In this document: positions 41,065 to 41,170 of the stretch, in pieces
Numbering within the stretch: position 1 is the stretch's first letter
Layout of the letters: every line of letters starts with the position of its first letter
Source: Stagnihabitans sp039932095
GTDB taxonomy: Bacteria; Pseudomonadota; Alphaproteobacteria; Rhodobacterales; Rhodobacteraceae
Assembly (NCBI GenBank): GCA_039932095.1
Contig: JBDTQR010000011.1
Coordinates: 1-41,170, forward strand
Direction: 5' to 3'
Length of the DNA: 41,170 nucleotides
Notes under the pieces: model-generated
Told to the model about the DNA's origin: nothing
What the model saw: only the letters and a program-made list of their open reading frames with translations
Database searches by the model: none
Made by a program: the position numbers and the translations under genes

Positions 41065-41125
41065 GCCCTAAATATCACCACAATTCATACGAGCGTTCTA
41101 TTTTAATCATGAGTGGCACCTCTTA

Positions 41126-41156
41126 GGCTCAAGTTCCAGGTGCAACACCTGGAGCC
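41126..41156. other. Hairpin near the right edge of the window
   Basis: TCCAGGTG-CAA-CACCTGGA (41135-41153), a perfect 8-bp stem with a three-base loop, extended by GGC/GCC (41126-41128 with 41154-41156) across a bulge. It may be a terminator, an RNA element or the end of a mobile element that continues beyond the window. Confidence 0.4.
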
Positions 41157-41170
41157 CGTGGGGCATAGGA

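Larger units (their letters stand above)
40749..41170. other. 422-base AT-rich gap at the right edge
   Basis: No gene is supported. Base composition is clearly more AT-rich than the rest, mainly from about 40855 to 41110. It should contain the promoter of DUF1344 copy 2 near its left end. It also holds an ACGAA-T-TTCGT palindrome (40867-40877), three AACCGG repeats (41019-41064) and a hairpin (41126-41156). Either a regulatory region or the boundary of an inserted element would fit. Confidence 0.55.

Noticed and set aside
41107..41169. Minus-strand frame entering from the right edge (ends LELEPKRCHS)
   Set aside because: Only 20 codons are visible and no family can be recognised; it could be the end of a gene or chance.
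1..41170. CRISPR arrays, tRNA or rRNA genes, complete insertion sequences
   Set aside because: No array of direct repeats with regular spacers, no cloverleaf or rRNA sequence in the intergenic gaps, and no transposase.

Overview
The window is GC-rich chromosomal DNA from an alphaproteobacterium, most likely a member of the Rhodobacteraceae (Rhodobacter/Roseobacter relatives). I base this on gene content and order (hemA of the ALA-synthase type, a RodZ-like HTH protein, ispG, an AMIN-amidase next to PBP1A and prfB, an M23 peptidase overlapping a bactofilin), on protein sequences that resemble that family, and on regulatory sites in alphaproteobacterial form (LexA box GAAC-N7-GAAC, an FnrL-type site before hemA, ATTC-N8-GAAT sites of the SqrR/BigR type). 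The species cannot be named from the sequence alone. I found no rRNA, tRNA, CRISPR array or complete insertion sequence.

Layout. 1-5.9 kb: the 5' end of iolC (myo-inositol catabolism), an RpiR-family regulator with GGAA-N6-TTCC type operators, coaD, a CBS-pair protein, a secreted protein of unknown function, a LysR regulator, a cupin gene broken by a one-base frameshift, and mmsA (methylmalonate-semialdehyde dehydrogenase, also the last step of inositol breakdown). 6.0-10.8 kb: small envelope and redox genes (a duplicated PPGLAKK secreted protein, a Tat-type cupredoxin, a DUF2892 membrane protein), uvrA under a LexA box, and a rhodanese. The DUF2892 and rhodanese genes sit on either side of uvrA and each carries an ATTC-N8-GAAT dyad, which suggests one sulfide/persulfide regulon. 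10.8-17.2 kb: two MFS carriers, a DUF892 ferritin-like protein, dihydrolipoyl dehydrogenase, a DUF924 protein and queA. 17.2-24.1 kb: a 1139-residue AsmA/YhdP-like envelope protein translationally coupled to queA, then a divergent Bcp-like peroxiredoxin coupled to a DUF455 ferritin-like protein, then M23 peptidase-bactofilin ending in a strong terminator. 24.2-30.9 kb: a DHA2-type MFS exporter, prfB, PBP1A and N-acetylmuramoyl-L-alanine amidase. 30.9-37.9 kb: an aminotransferase divergent from a DsbA-like thiol oxidoreductase, and a co-directional hemA, rodZ-like, ispG, cupin set. 38.0-41.2 kb: an M20 dipeptidase coupled to a GNAT acetyltransferase, two paralogous DUF1344 periplasmic proteins with long leaders, and an AT-rich right edge holding three AACCGG repeats at an exact 20-bp period and a hairpin.

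Most of the window is housekeeping. No large undescribed multi-gene system is evident. The observations I would follow first are the paired SqrR/BigR-type sites around uvrA, the inositol operators, the hemA control region, the frameshifted cupin, and the repeat-bearing AT-rich right edge.
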